Below, piece by piece: positions 55,315 through 64,000 of a stretch of DNA of 64,000 bases. How positions within the stretch are numbered: position 1 is the first letter of the stretch; each line of letters begins with the position of its first letter. The stretch is from UBA6136 sp044237765. GTDB lineage: Bacteria > Pseudomonadota > Gammaproteobacteria > Methylococcales > Methylococcaceae. Location of the stretch: positions 1 to 64,000 of the forward strand of contig JBIIEQ010000009.1 in assembly GCA_044237765.1 (NCBI GenBank). Direction: 5' to 3'. The translations under genes and the position numbers were made by a program. The notes under the pieces were generated by a model, which was not told where the DNA came from, made no database searches, and was given only the letters and a program-made list of their open reading frames with translations.

Positions 55315-55640
55315 GAACGTTGACCTACCCATGCGCTGATCCAGTCAAAATAGTCCTGACTCCCCCCTTCAATCGGGATGGCGATGATTTCCGGCACCTC
55401 GTAAGGGTGTCTCTGCTTGATGAATGCCTTAAGCTTGGCCAATCCAGCCGCCTCGGTCTTTATCAGCAAAAGCTGTTCGCTGGCTTTTTCGACTCGACCT
55501 TCCCAGCCATACACCGAGGTCACTCCCGGCAGCAGATTGACGCAGGCCGCAAGCCTTTGTTCCACCAGCGCGACTGCAAGCTCATTCGCTGTATCCGCAT
55601 CCGGACAGGTACACAAAACTAGACAGTAGTCGACTGACAT
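55311..55640 (-). CDS. cutA: divalent-cation tolerance protein CutA
   Basis: A 109-residue trimeric ferredoxin-fold protein. CutA segments are VLCTCPDADTANELAVALVE, LAACVNLLPGVTSVYGWEG and IKQRHPYEVPEIIAIPIEGG. The role is unclear: it has been linked to copper tolerance and, in dsbD operons, to thiol/copper handling. It is the first gene of the cutA-dsbD-tlpA run and is divergent from fxsA, with 51 bases between. Confidence 0.95.
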   Translation of the reverse strand: MSVDYCLVLCTCPDADTANELAVALVEQRLAACVNLLPGVTSVYGWEGRVEKASEQLLLIKTEAAGLAKLKAFIKQRHPYEVPEIIAIPIEGGSQDYFDWISAWVGQRS

Positions 55641-55691
55641 GGCACAAAGCCCAATTACAAAGTCCCGGGATTCTAAACCTGTGAGCGTTAC

Positions 55692-56120
55692 ATGAACATT
55701 AGCCGACCCTTTTTGTTGCTGCTCGGGGCCCTACCCTTCATCGAAATCCTGCTGCTGATCCGCGTGATCGGGATGGTGGGCTTTATCGCCACACTGGGCC
55801 TGTTGTTGCTGGCCGCCGCCACCGGCATGACGATCATCCGCTCCCAAGGCATGTCGGCACTGATTCGCTCGCAGCAGGCACTGGCGCGGGGCGAGTTGCC
55901 GGCCCGTGAAGTGGTCAACAGCGGCATTGCCGTGCTGGGGGGCGTCCTGCTAGTGATTCCCGGCTTCCTCAGCGATCTGCTGGCCTTGCCCTGTCTGATC
56001 CCGCCGATACGCAGCCGTCTTGCCGAACACCTCATCAACAGTCGATTTACCGTACCGGCCACCCAGCCTCGCCCAACCCGGGACTCGGTGATTGAAGGTG
56101 AATTTCGTCGGGAGGACTGA
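55692..56120 (+). CDS. fxsA: FxsA-family inner-membrane protein
   Basis: A 142-residue protein with a double hydrophobic N-terminal segment (LLLLGALPFIEILLLIRVIG, then GLLLLAAATGMTIIRSQG) and VLLVIPGFLSDLLALPCLIP, the FxsA signature. FxsA overexpression relieves phage T7 exclusion in E. coli F+ cells; the normal role is unknown. Its location next to cutA-dsbD is usual. Confidence 0.93.
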   Translation: MNISRPFLLLLGALPFIEILLLIRVIGMVGFIATLGLLLLAAATGMTIIRSQGMSALIRSQQALARGELPAREVVNSGIAVLGGVLLVIPGFLSDLLALPCLIPPIRSRLAEHLINSRFTVPATQPRPTRDSVIEGEFRRED

Positions 56121-56239
56121 TGCCTCCCACCCTGCTGAACGCTGGGTTACCGACCAGAGCCTATCCTTCGCTTTGACTTGGCCGCTGGGTTGGAACATGC
56201 TCTGAACTCCAATCCGCAACCCGTAAAAAGGAGAAATCC

Positions 56240-56746
56240 ATGACCATCCAAATTGGTGAAACCCTCCCGGAAGGGACTCTGATCGAATGTATCGAATTCG
56301 ACCCGGCCAATGGCTGTCCGATCAACCCGCAAACCCTCAACGTCCTTGAGTTGACCAAGGGCAAGAAAGTGGTGATTTTTGGCCTGCCGGGCGCCTTCAC
56401 TCCTACCTGCTCCCTTAAACATCTGCCGGGCTATGTCGAACAGCATGCCGCCCTCAAGGCGAAAGGCGTCGATGAAGTCTGGTGCGTGTCCGTGAACGAT
56501 CACTTCGTCATGGCGGCCTGGGGCCGTGAACAGAAGGTCGGCGACAAGGTACGGATGATGGCCGATGGCAGCGCGGACTATGTCAAAAAACTCGGCCTCG
56601 ACCGTGACCTCACGCCCAACGGTATGGGCATCCGCTCACAACGCTTCGCAATGATCGTCGACGACGGCGTGGTCAAGTACCTTGGCGTTGAAGGCTCAGG
56701 CAAGTTCGAGGTCTCCAACGTCGAAGCCGTTCTGGCCCAGCTTTAA
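56240..56746 (+). CDS. Prx5-type peroxiredoxin
   Basis: A 168-residue peroxiredoxin. The active-site stretch is VIFGLPGAFTPTCSLKHLPG, with the peroxidatic Cys in PTCS, typical of the Prx5/AhpE/PMP20 branch. It would reduce peroxides with glutathione or glutaredoxin. RBS AAGGAG lies before ATG 56240. It is convergent with fdhE, 11 bases apart. Confidence 0.93.
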   Translation: MTIQIGETLPEGTLIECIEFDPANGCPINPQTLNVLELTKGKKVVIFGLPGAFTPTCSLKHLPGYVEQHAALKAKGVDEVWCVSVNDHFVMAAWGREQKVGDKVRMMADGSADYVKKLGLDRDLTPNGMGIRSQRFAMIVDDGVVKYLGVEGSGKFEVSNVEAVLAQL

Positions 56747-56757
56747 GGAAGACGGAC

Positions 56758-57645
56758 TCAGGCGCCGACAGGGATGATCATCAAGGGATTGAATCCGAAC
56801 CGCTGATAGCCCTGCTCGTTGAGCAACACATCCAGGGAGAGGGTGGCGAGGTCGTCGGCCAGAGGATCAGCGCCCGGTGACTTGTCACGGTCGATGCGCT
56901 TGAGGTAGACGTGGCAGGCGTCGCAGGTTTCGGCCTGGATGGCCGGGTCGGCGCCTTCGATGCCTTGGTAGGCAATGTGCTCGCCGCTGCCACACTGGAT
57001 GCACTGGATGCGCGGATAGGGCCATTCCGAGGCGCAGAACCCGCAATGGAGGTACCGCAGGCCCGGGGTTTCGCCAACGGTGCGGAGGATGCTCGCGACC
57101 GGCCCGCCACGACAGACCGGACAGAGACCCGGCTCGGTCGAGTCACCCGGGTTTTCGGCACTCCGCTCAGCCGCCCAAAAAACCAGCTCGATCTGCAAGG
57201 CAGCCGCCACGAAAGGCAGGACGGCACTATCTTCCGGGATCGGCTGCCCCATCCGCAACTCGCTCACCCAAGTCTCCACATCCGCATCGCTTGCGATGGC
57301 GATACGAGCCAGCGCCTGCTTCACGGCGGCGGAGGGCGCTTCGAAATCCTGAACCAACGCCTTCAGTATCGCCGTCAGCGCGGGGCTACTTCGGAGTGCA
57401 TCGGCGGGATCGTCCTCAGCCCCCACTTGCCAGCCGGCTGAAATCGAGCGACTTGAAGCGGGCGCATCCATGAATTCAGCCTGCCTCTCAGCCAGCTCGG
57501 CCATCAGCAACAGATAACCGGACAGACCGGGCACGGTCGCCGCCAGATCACGCAGGCGCCGGGCACGCTGGCGAAAGAGTCGCTCGGGCTTGGGCAGAAG
57601 AATCCCAGCGGGCGGGCCGGCGTCCGGGCCGGCGACGGGATTCAA
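56758..57645 (-). CDS. fdhE: formate dehydrogenase accessory protein FdhE
   Basis: A 295-residue protein. TTG 57645 is chosen as start because it overlaps the stop of the cytochrome b gene (TTGA) and gives the normal length of about 300; an ATG at 58017 lies inside the previous gene in the same frame and is rejected. The C-terminal half contains four CxxC pairs (CPVCRGG, CGFCASEW, CIQCGSGE, CDACHVYL), which bind iron in E. coli FdhE. FdhE is needed to activate the respiratory formate dehydrogenase enzymes. Located last in the fdoGHI-fdhE operon. Confidence 0.9.
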   Translation of the reverse strand: MNPVAGPDAGPPAGILLPKPERLFRQRARRLRDLAATVPGLSGYLLLMAELAERQAEFMDAPASSRSISAGWQVGAEDDPADALRSSPALTAILKALVQDFEAPSAAVKQALARIAIASDADVETWVSELRMGQPIPEDSAVLPFVAAALQIELVFWAAERSAENPGDSTEPGLCPVCRGGPVASILRTVGETPGLRYLHCGFCASEWPYPRIQCIQCGSGEHIAYQGIEGADPAIQAETCDACHVYLKRIDRDKSPGADPLADDLATLSLDVLLNEQGYQRFGFNPLMIIPVGA

Positions 57646-58286
57646 GACTTGTCCCCGCCCTGCAGGATGCGCTTGTACCAGCCGGGATGATGCTTGCTGG
57701 CCCAGGCGCGGCTGACGGTGCCGCGCACCATGGCGCCGACCGTGCCGCGTATCCAGATGGCTGCGTAGATGTGAACGATGATGCCGGAGATCATGACGAA
57801 GGCGCAGACGGCGTGCAGCAACACGGCGAGGCGGATGAGGTCGATGGGGAAATACCCGGCGAACCAGGGCCGCCAAATGATGATGCCGGTGATCAGCAAC
57901 GTCGGGATGGTCGCGATCATGGTCCAGAACAGCAGTTTCTGGCCGGCGTTGTAGCGGTCGACTTCCGGCAGCCGGTCTTCCCGATTGCGGATCACGTCGC
58001 CGATGCGCTTCAGCCATTCGACATCATTGCGGCTGATCAGGTTGTGATGCCAGAACTTCAGGGCCAGCCCGGCAAACGACAGAAACATCACTACGCCGAT
58101 GAAGGGATGCAGGATGCGCGTCCACACCGGCCCGCCGAAGAACTGAGTGAACCAGAACATCGACGGGTGAAACAGCGCCAGCCCGGAGAAGGCCAGCAGG
58201 ATGAAGGTGATGGCGGTCAGCCAGTGATTGGCCCGCTCGGCGGGCGTGTAACGCCGGATGAGGCGGGAGTGAGTTTCCGTCTTCAT
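57642..58286 (-). CDS. fdoI: formate dehydrogenase cytochrome b556 (gamma) subunit
   Basis: A 214-residue four-helix integral membrane protein. Heme-axial histidines are seen in RANHWLTAITF, the LKFWHHNLI stretch and LHAVCAFVMISGIIVHIYAA. It takes electrons from the iron-sulfur subunit and reduces quinone. The ATG overlaps the stop of the beta-subunit gene by four bases. Confidence 0.94.
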   Translation of the reverse strand: MKTETHSRLIRRYTPAERANHWLTAITFILLAFSGLALFHPSMFWFTQFFGGPVWTRILHPFIGVVMFLSFAGLALKFWHHNLISRNDVEWLKRIGDVIRNREDRLPEVDRYNAGQKLLFWTMIATIPTLLITGIIIWRPWFAGYFPIDLIRLAVLLHAVCAFVMISGIIVHIYAAIWIRGTVGAMVRGTVSRAWASKHHPGWYKRILQGGDKS

Positions 58287-59155
58287 GTCGGGTGGTCCTC
58301 CTCATCGTCTTCAGCGTCGTTCGGGCCGATGGTCACGTAATGGAAGAAACCGGCCAGCGCCGTGAACAGCATCGCCGCCGTCGCCAGCGGTTTCAGGACA
58401 CCTTTCCACAGGCCCACCGTCGGGCTGATGGTCGGCTCTTTCGGCAGGTCGTTGTAAAGCTGCGGCTGGTCGGCATGGTGCAGCACATACATCACATGCG
58501 TCCCGCCGACGCCAGCCGGGTCGTAAAGCCCGGCCTGATCGAAGCCGCGCTCCTTGAGGTCGGCGATGCGGTCGTTGGCGTGGTCGATCATGTCTTCCTT
58601 GCTCCCAAATACCAGCGCCTGGGTCGGGCAGGCCTTGATACAGGCCGGCTCCAACCCGACCGACACCCGGTCGGAGCAGAGCGTGCATTTGTAAGCCTTG
58701 CTGTCCTTTTTCGAGATGCGCGGAACATCGAACGGGCAGCCGGCCACACAGTAGCCGCAGCCGATGCAGTGCTCTTCCTGGAAATCGACAATGCCGTTGC
58801 TGTACTGAATGATGGCCCCCGGTGACGGGCAGGCCTTGAGGCAGCCGGGGTCGGCGCAGTGCATGCAGCCATCCTTGCGGATAAGCCATTCCAGCGTGCC
58901 GTTCTGTTCATGCTCGGCAAAGCGCATCAGCGTCCAGCTGTTCTCGGTCAGGTCATGCGGGTTCTGGTAGGAGCCCTCGTTGATGCCAACCTCCTCGCGT
59001 AAATCGTTCCACTCCTGGCAAGCCGACTGGCAGGCCTTGCAGCCGATGCACTTGGTGACGTCGATGAGCTTGGCCACTTCCTGCTGTTGCCGTTGCTGCG
59101 GCGGGGGCGTCGTGGTGGCCGAGCGCCGGGTGATATCCAGGGATTGTAGTGACAT
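58283..59155 (-). CDS. fdoH: formate dehydrogenase iron-sulfur (beta) subunit
   Basis: A 290-residue ferredoxin-like subunit with four [4Fe-4S] binding sets; examples are CIGCKACQSACQEWN, CMHCADPGCLKACPSPG and CIGCGYCVAGCPFDVPR. The C-terminus has a single transmembrane helix (LKPLATAAMLFTALAGFFHY) that anchors the subunit and carries the route to the cytochrome. Three bases separate it from the alpha gene. Confidence 0.95.
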   Translation of the reverse strand: MSLQSLDITRRSATTTPPPQQRQQQEVAKLIDVTKCIGCKACQSACQEWNDLREEVGINEGSYQNPHDLTENSWTLMRFAEHEQNGTLEWLIRKDGCMHCADPGCLKACPSPGAIIQYSNGIVDFQEEHCIGCGYCVAGCPFDVPRISKKDSKAYKCTLCSDRVSVGLEPACIKACPTQALVFGSKEDMIDHANDRIADLKERGFDQAGLYDPAGVGGTHVMYVLHHADQPQLYNDLPKEPTISPTVGLWKGVLKPLATAAMLFTALAGFFHYVTIGPNDAEDDEEDHPT

Positions 59156-59158
59156 GGC

Positions 59159-62100
59159 TTACACCTCCGTCCGGCCTTTGAGCAACCGTTCCAGCAACGA
59201 CAACTTAGGGGTGGCGCCCGTCTTGCCATCCCAACGTCGACTCGGCGCCGGCGGGTTGGGCAGCTCGGCATGCCGTGCCGCCAGCCCTGTGACCTTCTCC
59301 ACCTTGACCAGAAACGCCTTGAATTCGGGCGTCTGCGTATTGGCGTCGCCGAGATAGGGCGTCAGGTTGTTGCAGAAGAAGCCCTTGCGCGTCTCGCCCA
59401 TGAAACCCCAGTGCACGGGAATGCCGATCTGATGCAGCGGCTTGCCGGCCACGGTGAGCACCGGCAGGCGCTTGGTCACCACGGCCACGGCGCGAATCTG
59501 GCCGCGCCTCGAACGCACCAACACGATCTCGCCATTGGCAATGCCCAGCTTTTTCGCCAGCGCCTCGCCGATCTCGACGAACTGCTCCGGCTGCAGCGAG
59601 GCATTGATGCGGACATGGTTGGTCCAGGTGTTGAACAGTTCGGTGATGCGGTAGGTAGTCGCCACGATGGGGAATTCGCTGCTATCGCCCAGCATCGCAC
59701 GATCCTTGTCGAACACCCGCGCCGCCGGATTGCTGATCACCTTCGGGTGCAACGGATTGCCGCCCAGCGGCGTCTCGAAGGGTTCGTAATGCTCGGGGAA
59801 GGGGCCATCCGCCAGCTTGTCCGCGCCGAACAGCCGGCCCACGCCCTCGGCATTCATGATGAACGGCAGCATGTCACTGCCGGGGGCTTGATCGATCTTG
59901 AAGTCGGGCACATCGCAGCCGGTCCAGCGCTGGCCGTCCCAATCCAGAATCCGCCGCTTCGGGTCCCATGGCTGGCCGGCCGGATCGCAAGAGGCGCGGT
60001 TGTAAAGAATCCGGCGGTTGGCCGGCCATGACCAAGCCCAGCCCGGCGAGATGCCCTGACCGCTGGGGTCGGACGGGTCGCGTCGCGCCATCTGGTTGCC
60101 GGCTTCGGTCCATGCGCCGCTGAAGATCCAGTTGCCGCAAGCAGTGCTGCCATCGTCGCGCAGCAGAGCGAATCCTGGTAGTTGCTGACCCTTTTTCAAC
60201 AGCACTTTGCCGGCGTCGTCGGGATCGGGCAGATCAGCCAGCGCCCGACCGTTGTACTCGCGGGCCAGTTCATCGGGCTTGGGATCATGCGGATCGTGAT
60301 ACGGCCAGTGCAGATTCTGGATCGGCTCATGGAAGGCGCCGCCTTCCCTCTCGTAGAGTTCGCGCAGCCGCAGAAACAGATCGGACATGATCTCGATGTC
60401 GGTCTTGGCCTCGCCGGGCGGTTCCGCGCCCTTCCAGTGCCATTGGAGCCAGCGCGAACTGTTGACCAGCGAACCATCTTCCTCGGCGAAACAGGTGGTC
60501 GGCAGGCGGAAGACTTCGGTCTGGATTTCGGCCGGGTTCACGTCGTTGTGCTCGCCATGGTTCTGCCAGAACTCGGAGGTTTCGGTGGCCAGCGGGTCCA
60601 TGACCACCATGAACTTGAGTTTCGTCATGCCGCCACGGACCTTGTTCTTGTCCGGGTAGGAGGCCAGCGGATTGAAGCCCTGACAGATAAAGCCATTGAC
60701 CTTGCCTTCGGCCATGAGATCGAACAGCCGTAGGCTGTCGTAAGGCTTGTCCAGTTTCGGTAGCCAGTCGTAGGCGAAATCGTTGTCGGCCGTCGCCGCC
60801 TCGCCGTACCAGGCCTTCATCAGGCTGGTGTGGAATTTGGGGAAGTTTGACCAGTAGCTGAACTGCCCTGGGCGCAAAGGCTTGAGGGTGCGCTTGGCCA
60901 GGTAGCCGGCGCGGTCTCCTTCGTGATCGCGGGGCAAGGTCATGTAACCCGGCAGCATCTCGGTCAGGAGGCCCAGATCGCTCAGTCCCTGAATGTTCGA
61001 GTGACCGCGCAAGGCATTCACCCCGCCGCCGCTGAGGCCGATATTGCCCAACAATAGCTGGATCATGGCCATGACGCGAATGTTCTGCACGCCGACCGAG
61101 TGATGCGTCCAGCCCAGCGCGTAGAGACTGGTCAGCACCCGCTCCGGCGTGGCGGTCGAGGCGATCAGCTCACAGACCTTGAGAAAGGCTTCAACCGGCG
61201 TGCCGCACAGTTCATGCATCTGTTCCGGCGTGTAGCGGTCGACGTGGTTCTTGAGCAGATTGAGCACGCAGCGTGGATGCTGGAGAGTCTGATCCACCTT
61301 CGCATAGCCCTGATCGTCCAGTTCGTAGGTCCAGGTCGTCCTGTCGTAGCGGACTTCCGGATTGTTGGCGTCATAGCCGCTGAACAGACCCTCGTCGAAA
61401 CGGAAATCCTCGCGCACGAGGAACGCGGCATTGGTGTAAGCCTTCACGTAAGCCCGGTTGATGGTGCCCTTTTCCAGCAGATAGCGGATGATGCCATTCA
61501 GGAAGGCAATGTCAGAGCCGGCACGAATTGGCACGTACAAGTCCGCCACCGCCGCCGTGCGGGTGAAGCGCGGATCGACCACGATCAGCTTGGCCTTGTT
61601 GCGCGCCTTGGCCTCCACCGCCCACTTGAAGCCGACCGGATGCGCCTCCGCCGGGTTGCCGCCCATGGCGATGATGACGTCGGCATGCTGGATGTTCATC
61701 CAGGTGTTGGTCATGGCCCCGCGCCCGAAACTGGACGCCAGCGCTGTTACCGACGGCGCGTGGCAGATCCGCGCCTGACTGTCGATCATGATCATGCCCA
61801 GCGCCCGGGCGACCTTGTTGGTTAGATACCCGGTCTCATTGGAGGCCGCCGAAGCCGCCAGGAAACCTGTCGACACCCAGCGGTTGACGGTCTGGCCCTG
61901 GTCGTTCTTGGTGATGAAATTTGCGTCACGATCGTCCTTCACTCGCCGCGCGATCTGCTCCAGCGCCCAGTCCCAGGACACGCGCTGCCACTCGCGGCTG
62001 CCCGGCGCCCGGTATTCCGGGTAACGCAGGCGCGTCTTGCTGTGCACGAACGACAGCAGCCCCGAGCCCTTGGGACACAGGCTGCCGCGGCTGACCGGAT

Positions 62101-62350
62101 GGTCGGGATCGCCCTCGATATGGATGATCTCGGCCTTGGCATTCTTGGCCTTGTCGCCCAGGCTGTACATAATCAGGCCGCAGGCCACGGAACAGTAAGG
62201 GCAGGTATTGCGCGTCTCGGTAGTACGGGTCAGCTTGAAAGCGCGGACATCCGCCACCGCCGCCTCCGGCGAGAACCCCAGCGCGGCCAGCGACGACGCT
62301 CCGAGCGAGGTCGCACTCAGCTTGAAAAACTGCCGTCGGTTGACTTGCAT
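59159..62350 (-). CDS. fdoG: formate dehydrogenase major (alpha) subunit, cysteine form
   Basis: A 1063-residue molybdo- or tungsto-pterin oxidoreductase oxidising formate to CO2. It starts with a twin-arginine signal (NRRQFFKLSATSLGASS), so it is exported folded. A [4Fe-4S] site follows with Cys50, Cys53 and Cys57 (NTCPYCSVACG). At residue 196, where E. coli FdoG has selenocysteine (UGA), the codon is TGC: QARICHAPSVTAL, at 61763-61765 on the plus strand. The adjacent His is kept. Lacking Sec, no SelB machinery is needed. Gene order fdoGHI-fdhE is as in E. coli. Confidence 0.96.
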   Translation of the reverse strand: MQVNRRQFFKLSATSLGASSLAALGFSPEAAVADVRAFKLTRTTETRNTCPYCSVACGLIMYSLGDKAKNAKAEIIHIEGDPDHPVSRGSLCPKGSGLLSFVHSKTRLRYPEYRAPGSREWQRVSWDWALEQIARRVKDDRDANFITKNDQGQTVNRWVSTGFLAASAASNETGYLTNKVARALGMIMIDSQARICHAPSVTALASSFGRGAMTNTWMNIQHADVIIAMGGNPAEAHPVGFKWAVEAKARNKAKLIVVDPRFTRTAAVADLYVPIRAGSDIAFLNGIIRYLLEKGTINRAYVKAYTNAAFLVREDFRFDEGLFSGYDANNPEVRYDRTTWTYELDDQGYAKVDQTLQHPRCVLNLLKNHVDRYTPEQMHELCGTPVEAFLKVCELIASTATPERVLTSLYALGWTHHSVGVQNIRVMAMIQLLLGNIGLSGGGVNALRGHSNIQGLSDLGLLTEMLPGYMTLPRDHEGDRAGYLAKRTLKPLRPGQFSYWSNFPKFHTSLMKAWYGEAATADNDFAYDWLPKLDKPYDSLRLFDLMAEGKVNGFICQGFNPLASYPDKNKVRGGMTKLKFMVVMDPLATETSEFWQNHGEHNDVNPAEIQTEVFRLPTTCFAEEDGSLVNSSRWLQWHWKGAEPPGEAKTDIEIMSDLFLRLRELYEREGGAFHEPIQNLHWPYHDPHDPKPDELAREYNGRALADLPDPDDAGKVLLKKGQQLPGFALLRDDGSTACGNWIFSGAWTEAGNQMARRDPSDPSGQGISPGWAWSWPANRRILYNRASCDPAGQPWDPKRRILDWDGQRWTGCDVPDFKIDQAPGSDMLPFIMNAEGVGRLFGADKLADGPFPEHYEPFETPLGGNPLHPKVISNPAARVFDKDRAMLGDSSEFPIVATTYRITELFNTWTNHVRINASLQPEQFVEIGEALAKKLGIANGEIVLVRSRRGQIRAVAVVTKRLPVLTVAGKPLHQIGIPVHWGFMGETRKGFFCNNLTPYLGDANTQTPEFKAFLVKVEKVTGLAARHAELPNPPAPSRRWDGKTGATPKLSLLERLLKGRTEV

Positions 62351-62426
62351 GATGCGGGTGCTCCTGTCTGATCGCGTGCCGCTGGATATCCACGGGCTAC
62401 TGGGGTGCGAATCGTGTCACGAATGG

Positions 62427-62754
62427 ATGCTGGCTGCCAAGATTTGGGCAATGCGCCTCAATCTGCCGGGAAAACGAGAGATGGTCAAGCTGTTGTCACC
62501 GGACAATCTGACGCTTCTGCAGACCACTGGTCGGGACTACCCGGTTCTGCCAACGAACTGGCCGAATTGTCCGGGCGCAAACCCTCAAACTTATCCCGAA
62601 CCCTCAATCCTTTGAAAAGACAGGTATGATCCGCGCAGCGCCTGGCCCCGGCAAAACCCGAAAGCCATTACTGCTAGCACAAAAGGTACGGATGGAAATT
62701 GACCTGATGGGTCAGGCAGATACGGTGGCGGTAGAAGCCGCTGCCACCGGCTGA
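62427..62754 (+). pseudogene. frameshifted HTH regulator, HVO_A0114-like/antitoxin-type
   Basis: Three frames in succession read like one HTH protein: KREMVKLLSPDNLTLLQTTG (frame 1), then SANELAELSGRKPSNLSRTL (frame 2), then GMIRAAPGPGKTRKPLLLAQ with KVRMEIDLMGQ (frame 3) to a stop at 62754. The shifts fall near 62541-62548 and 62618-62624; single-base losses would explain both. The middle piece matches the winged-helix of regulators with ELAxxxGRxxSNLSRTL, often paired with a toxin gene. No toxin gene is beside it. The start is uncertain; ATG at 62427 is one candidate. Not functional as it stands. Confidence 0.6.
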
Positions 62755-62894
62755 CGAACAGGCAGAAAGCCCTTTGATACAGATCGGCGAAAAGGTAGCC
62801 ATGGCAAAAAGCGCAGCAAATTGAGCCTTTTCGTTCGATGGTTATCGGAGTTCATAGCATATTTATATCGCCTCATGATCCAGGGCCTATATAC

Positions 62895-64000
62895 TCACAT
62901 TTCATTTATCCCTAACGACCTCAAATATGAGTAGGTTGGGTCATAGAAATCACGGGCGCGGGTAGGATCACTGTCATCTCCCTCAGGTACGACCAGAACC
63001 ATTCCCTGCCTCGCACGGGTCATGAGCACGCGATAAGCGTTTTCTAGATACCGCTGGCGCTGAACTTTATTGATCCGATTCCAGCGAGAACCCCTAAACT
63101 GATGGTGAGCCCAACAACCCTGACTCAAGTTGAAGCGCAAATCTCCATCCCAAACAACACACGCCCAATCCAGTTCCAGCCCCTGAACCTGAAACTCTGT
63201 CGCGACATCTTCGAGATAATACGACGAACGTGTGTCCTCCTTCCCTTCAAGAAACCACTTGACCGGATCGGTTTTCACGCGAACATCAATAGCATGGGGC
63301 TTAAGGCGCTCAGCCTGTGAGGAAACGACGATTCCGTAACGTTCGGAACCACGTGCTTGCTCTTGCAGCCAAGCCTAGGCGCGGGATATCTCTCTAGTAA
63401 GAACAATTGGATAACGATCTGCAAGGGTACTTAACGTATTCCTCGCTGATTCAACTTCAGTAGCGAGCACAGCGCGCACAAAGTCACTCAATGTTTCAGC
63501 TCTAAATGAACGAATCGATGTTGCCAGGTGTAAATCTTTGTTCAGAAAGGTACTGGTGCGTTTCAGTATGAGGTTGAAGGAATTACCACCTTGATACTCA
63601 GCAGCATTTAAGTTGGGGGGCAAATAAACATCCCAAGACTGGAACCGGCCAAGTACCGCATCGAACCATTCGCTTATCCCACCCTCGCCGATATTGATTT
63701 CCTGGCCACTGCCGATGAGACAAACGACAACGCACCAATCCTCATGGCGATCCATACAAGATATCAAGAATTCCGGCCCTGACTGACTGAAGCCAGCATG
63801 CCCCTTCTTCTGTCGCATGAAGCTACTGGTCTGCGCCAGATCCCAGGCACGCTGAGCTTCATCGAACAGCACCACGTGTTCAGGTGGCGCTCCTGTATCC
63901 CGGAGGTATTCGTCCCGAAAGTGGTGCACGTTCTGAATGAATGTCTCGACCTCCTTTTTGGCATCACCCTTGCGCATTATTTTTCCATCGAGCGAAGCCC
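62895..64000 (-). pseudogene. DUF2075 DNA/RNA helicase, interrupted by an in-frame stop, 5' end outside window
   Basis: The minus-strand frame is open from the right edge (64000) to 62895 except for one TAG at 63375-63377. Upstream, VLFDEAQRAWDLAQTSSFMR and FLISCMDRHEDWCVVVCLIG are typical of DUF2075 (Schlafen group 3-like helicase), a Walker B region. Past the stop the same frame continues with AWLQEQARGSERYGIVVSSQ, then VATEFQVQGLELDWACVVWD and LENAYRVLMTRARQGMVLVV, helicase motifs V and VI. The N-terminal P-loop lies beyond the window. One stop makes it a probable recent pseudogene, though readthrough or a sequencing error is possible. Role unknown; the family is often near restriction or defence genes. 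Confidence 0.7.

Noticed and set aside
57646..58017. upstream extension of the fdhE frame
   Set aside because: It lies inside the cytochrome b gene and carries no FdhE features; the TTG overlapping the previous stop fits better.
61763..61765. possible selenocysteine codon in fdoG
   Set aside because: The codon is TGC (Cys), not TGA, and no SECIS hairpin is needed.
1..64000. CRISPR array, rRNA, tRNA or prophage
   Set aside because: No regularly spaced direct repeats, no rRNA-like stretch, no tRNA ending in CCA with a cloverleaf, and no phage structural genes were seen.

Overview
This window is a gene-dense chromosomal segment of a GC-rich gammaproteobacterium. Four gene orders point there: leuC-leuD-leuB-asd-fimV; bamC-dapA followed by divergent gcvR-bcp; cutA-dsbD-tlpA-aroQ-accB-accC-prmA with fxsA alongside; and formate dehydrogenase fdoGHI-fdhE. 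A K+-dependent-type membrane pyrophosphatase, a respiratory-type formate dehydrogenase and a copper P-type ATPase would suit a chemolithotroph or methylotroph. No methane, methanol or sulfur oxidation genes are present to decide between them, so the genus is left open.

Layout. 1-1100 is decayed mobile DNA: a glycosyltransferase tail joined to a frameshifted IS256-family transposase, then a 124-bp MITE-like element. 1111-4592 carries a DUF302 lipoprotein, a four-cysteine secreted protein, and an RNA-remodelling group (RhlE helicase and two small RRM proteins). 4900-11524 is mixed accessory content: a flavoprotein, an orphan RND adaptor, a BLUF photoreceptor, a broken Kdo 3-hydroxylase, a nitroreductase and an HTTM-DCC membrane fusion. 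11997-20017 holds copA, a methyltransferase, the membrane pyrophosphatase and a 736-residue zeta-toxin-like protein with a Fic-like N-terminal half. 20260-29371 runs from a HAD phosphatase and adk into the leucine operon, asd and fimV. 29437-41125 holds trmL, a WspA-like chemoreceptor, lipoproteins, a GST, a CDF metal exporter, a flavinylated-protein/membrane-protein pair, an APC permease, a peroxiredoxin and DAHP synthase. 41186-56746 is mostly housekeeping: purL, bamC, dapA, gcvR, bcp, an esterase, prmA, accC, accB, aroQ, tlpA, dsbD, cutA, fxsA and a Prx5-like peroxiredoxin. 56758-62350 is the formate dehydrogenase operon on the minus strand. 62427-64000 is again decayed: an HTH regulator with two frameshifts and a DUF2075 helicase with an internal stop.

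The strongest candidates for something undescribed are the Fic-like/zeta-kinase fusion whose Fic motif has lost its catalytic His, the LeuC with a 63-residue lysine/proline/alanine-rich tail, and a two-gene unit pairing a predicted covalently flavinylated FMN-binding protein with a four-helix membrane protein. A DsbD with two complete N-terminal catalytic domains is also unusual. All functions are read from sequence motifs and remembered family features; no database search was run.
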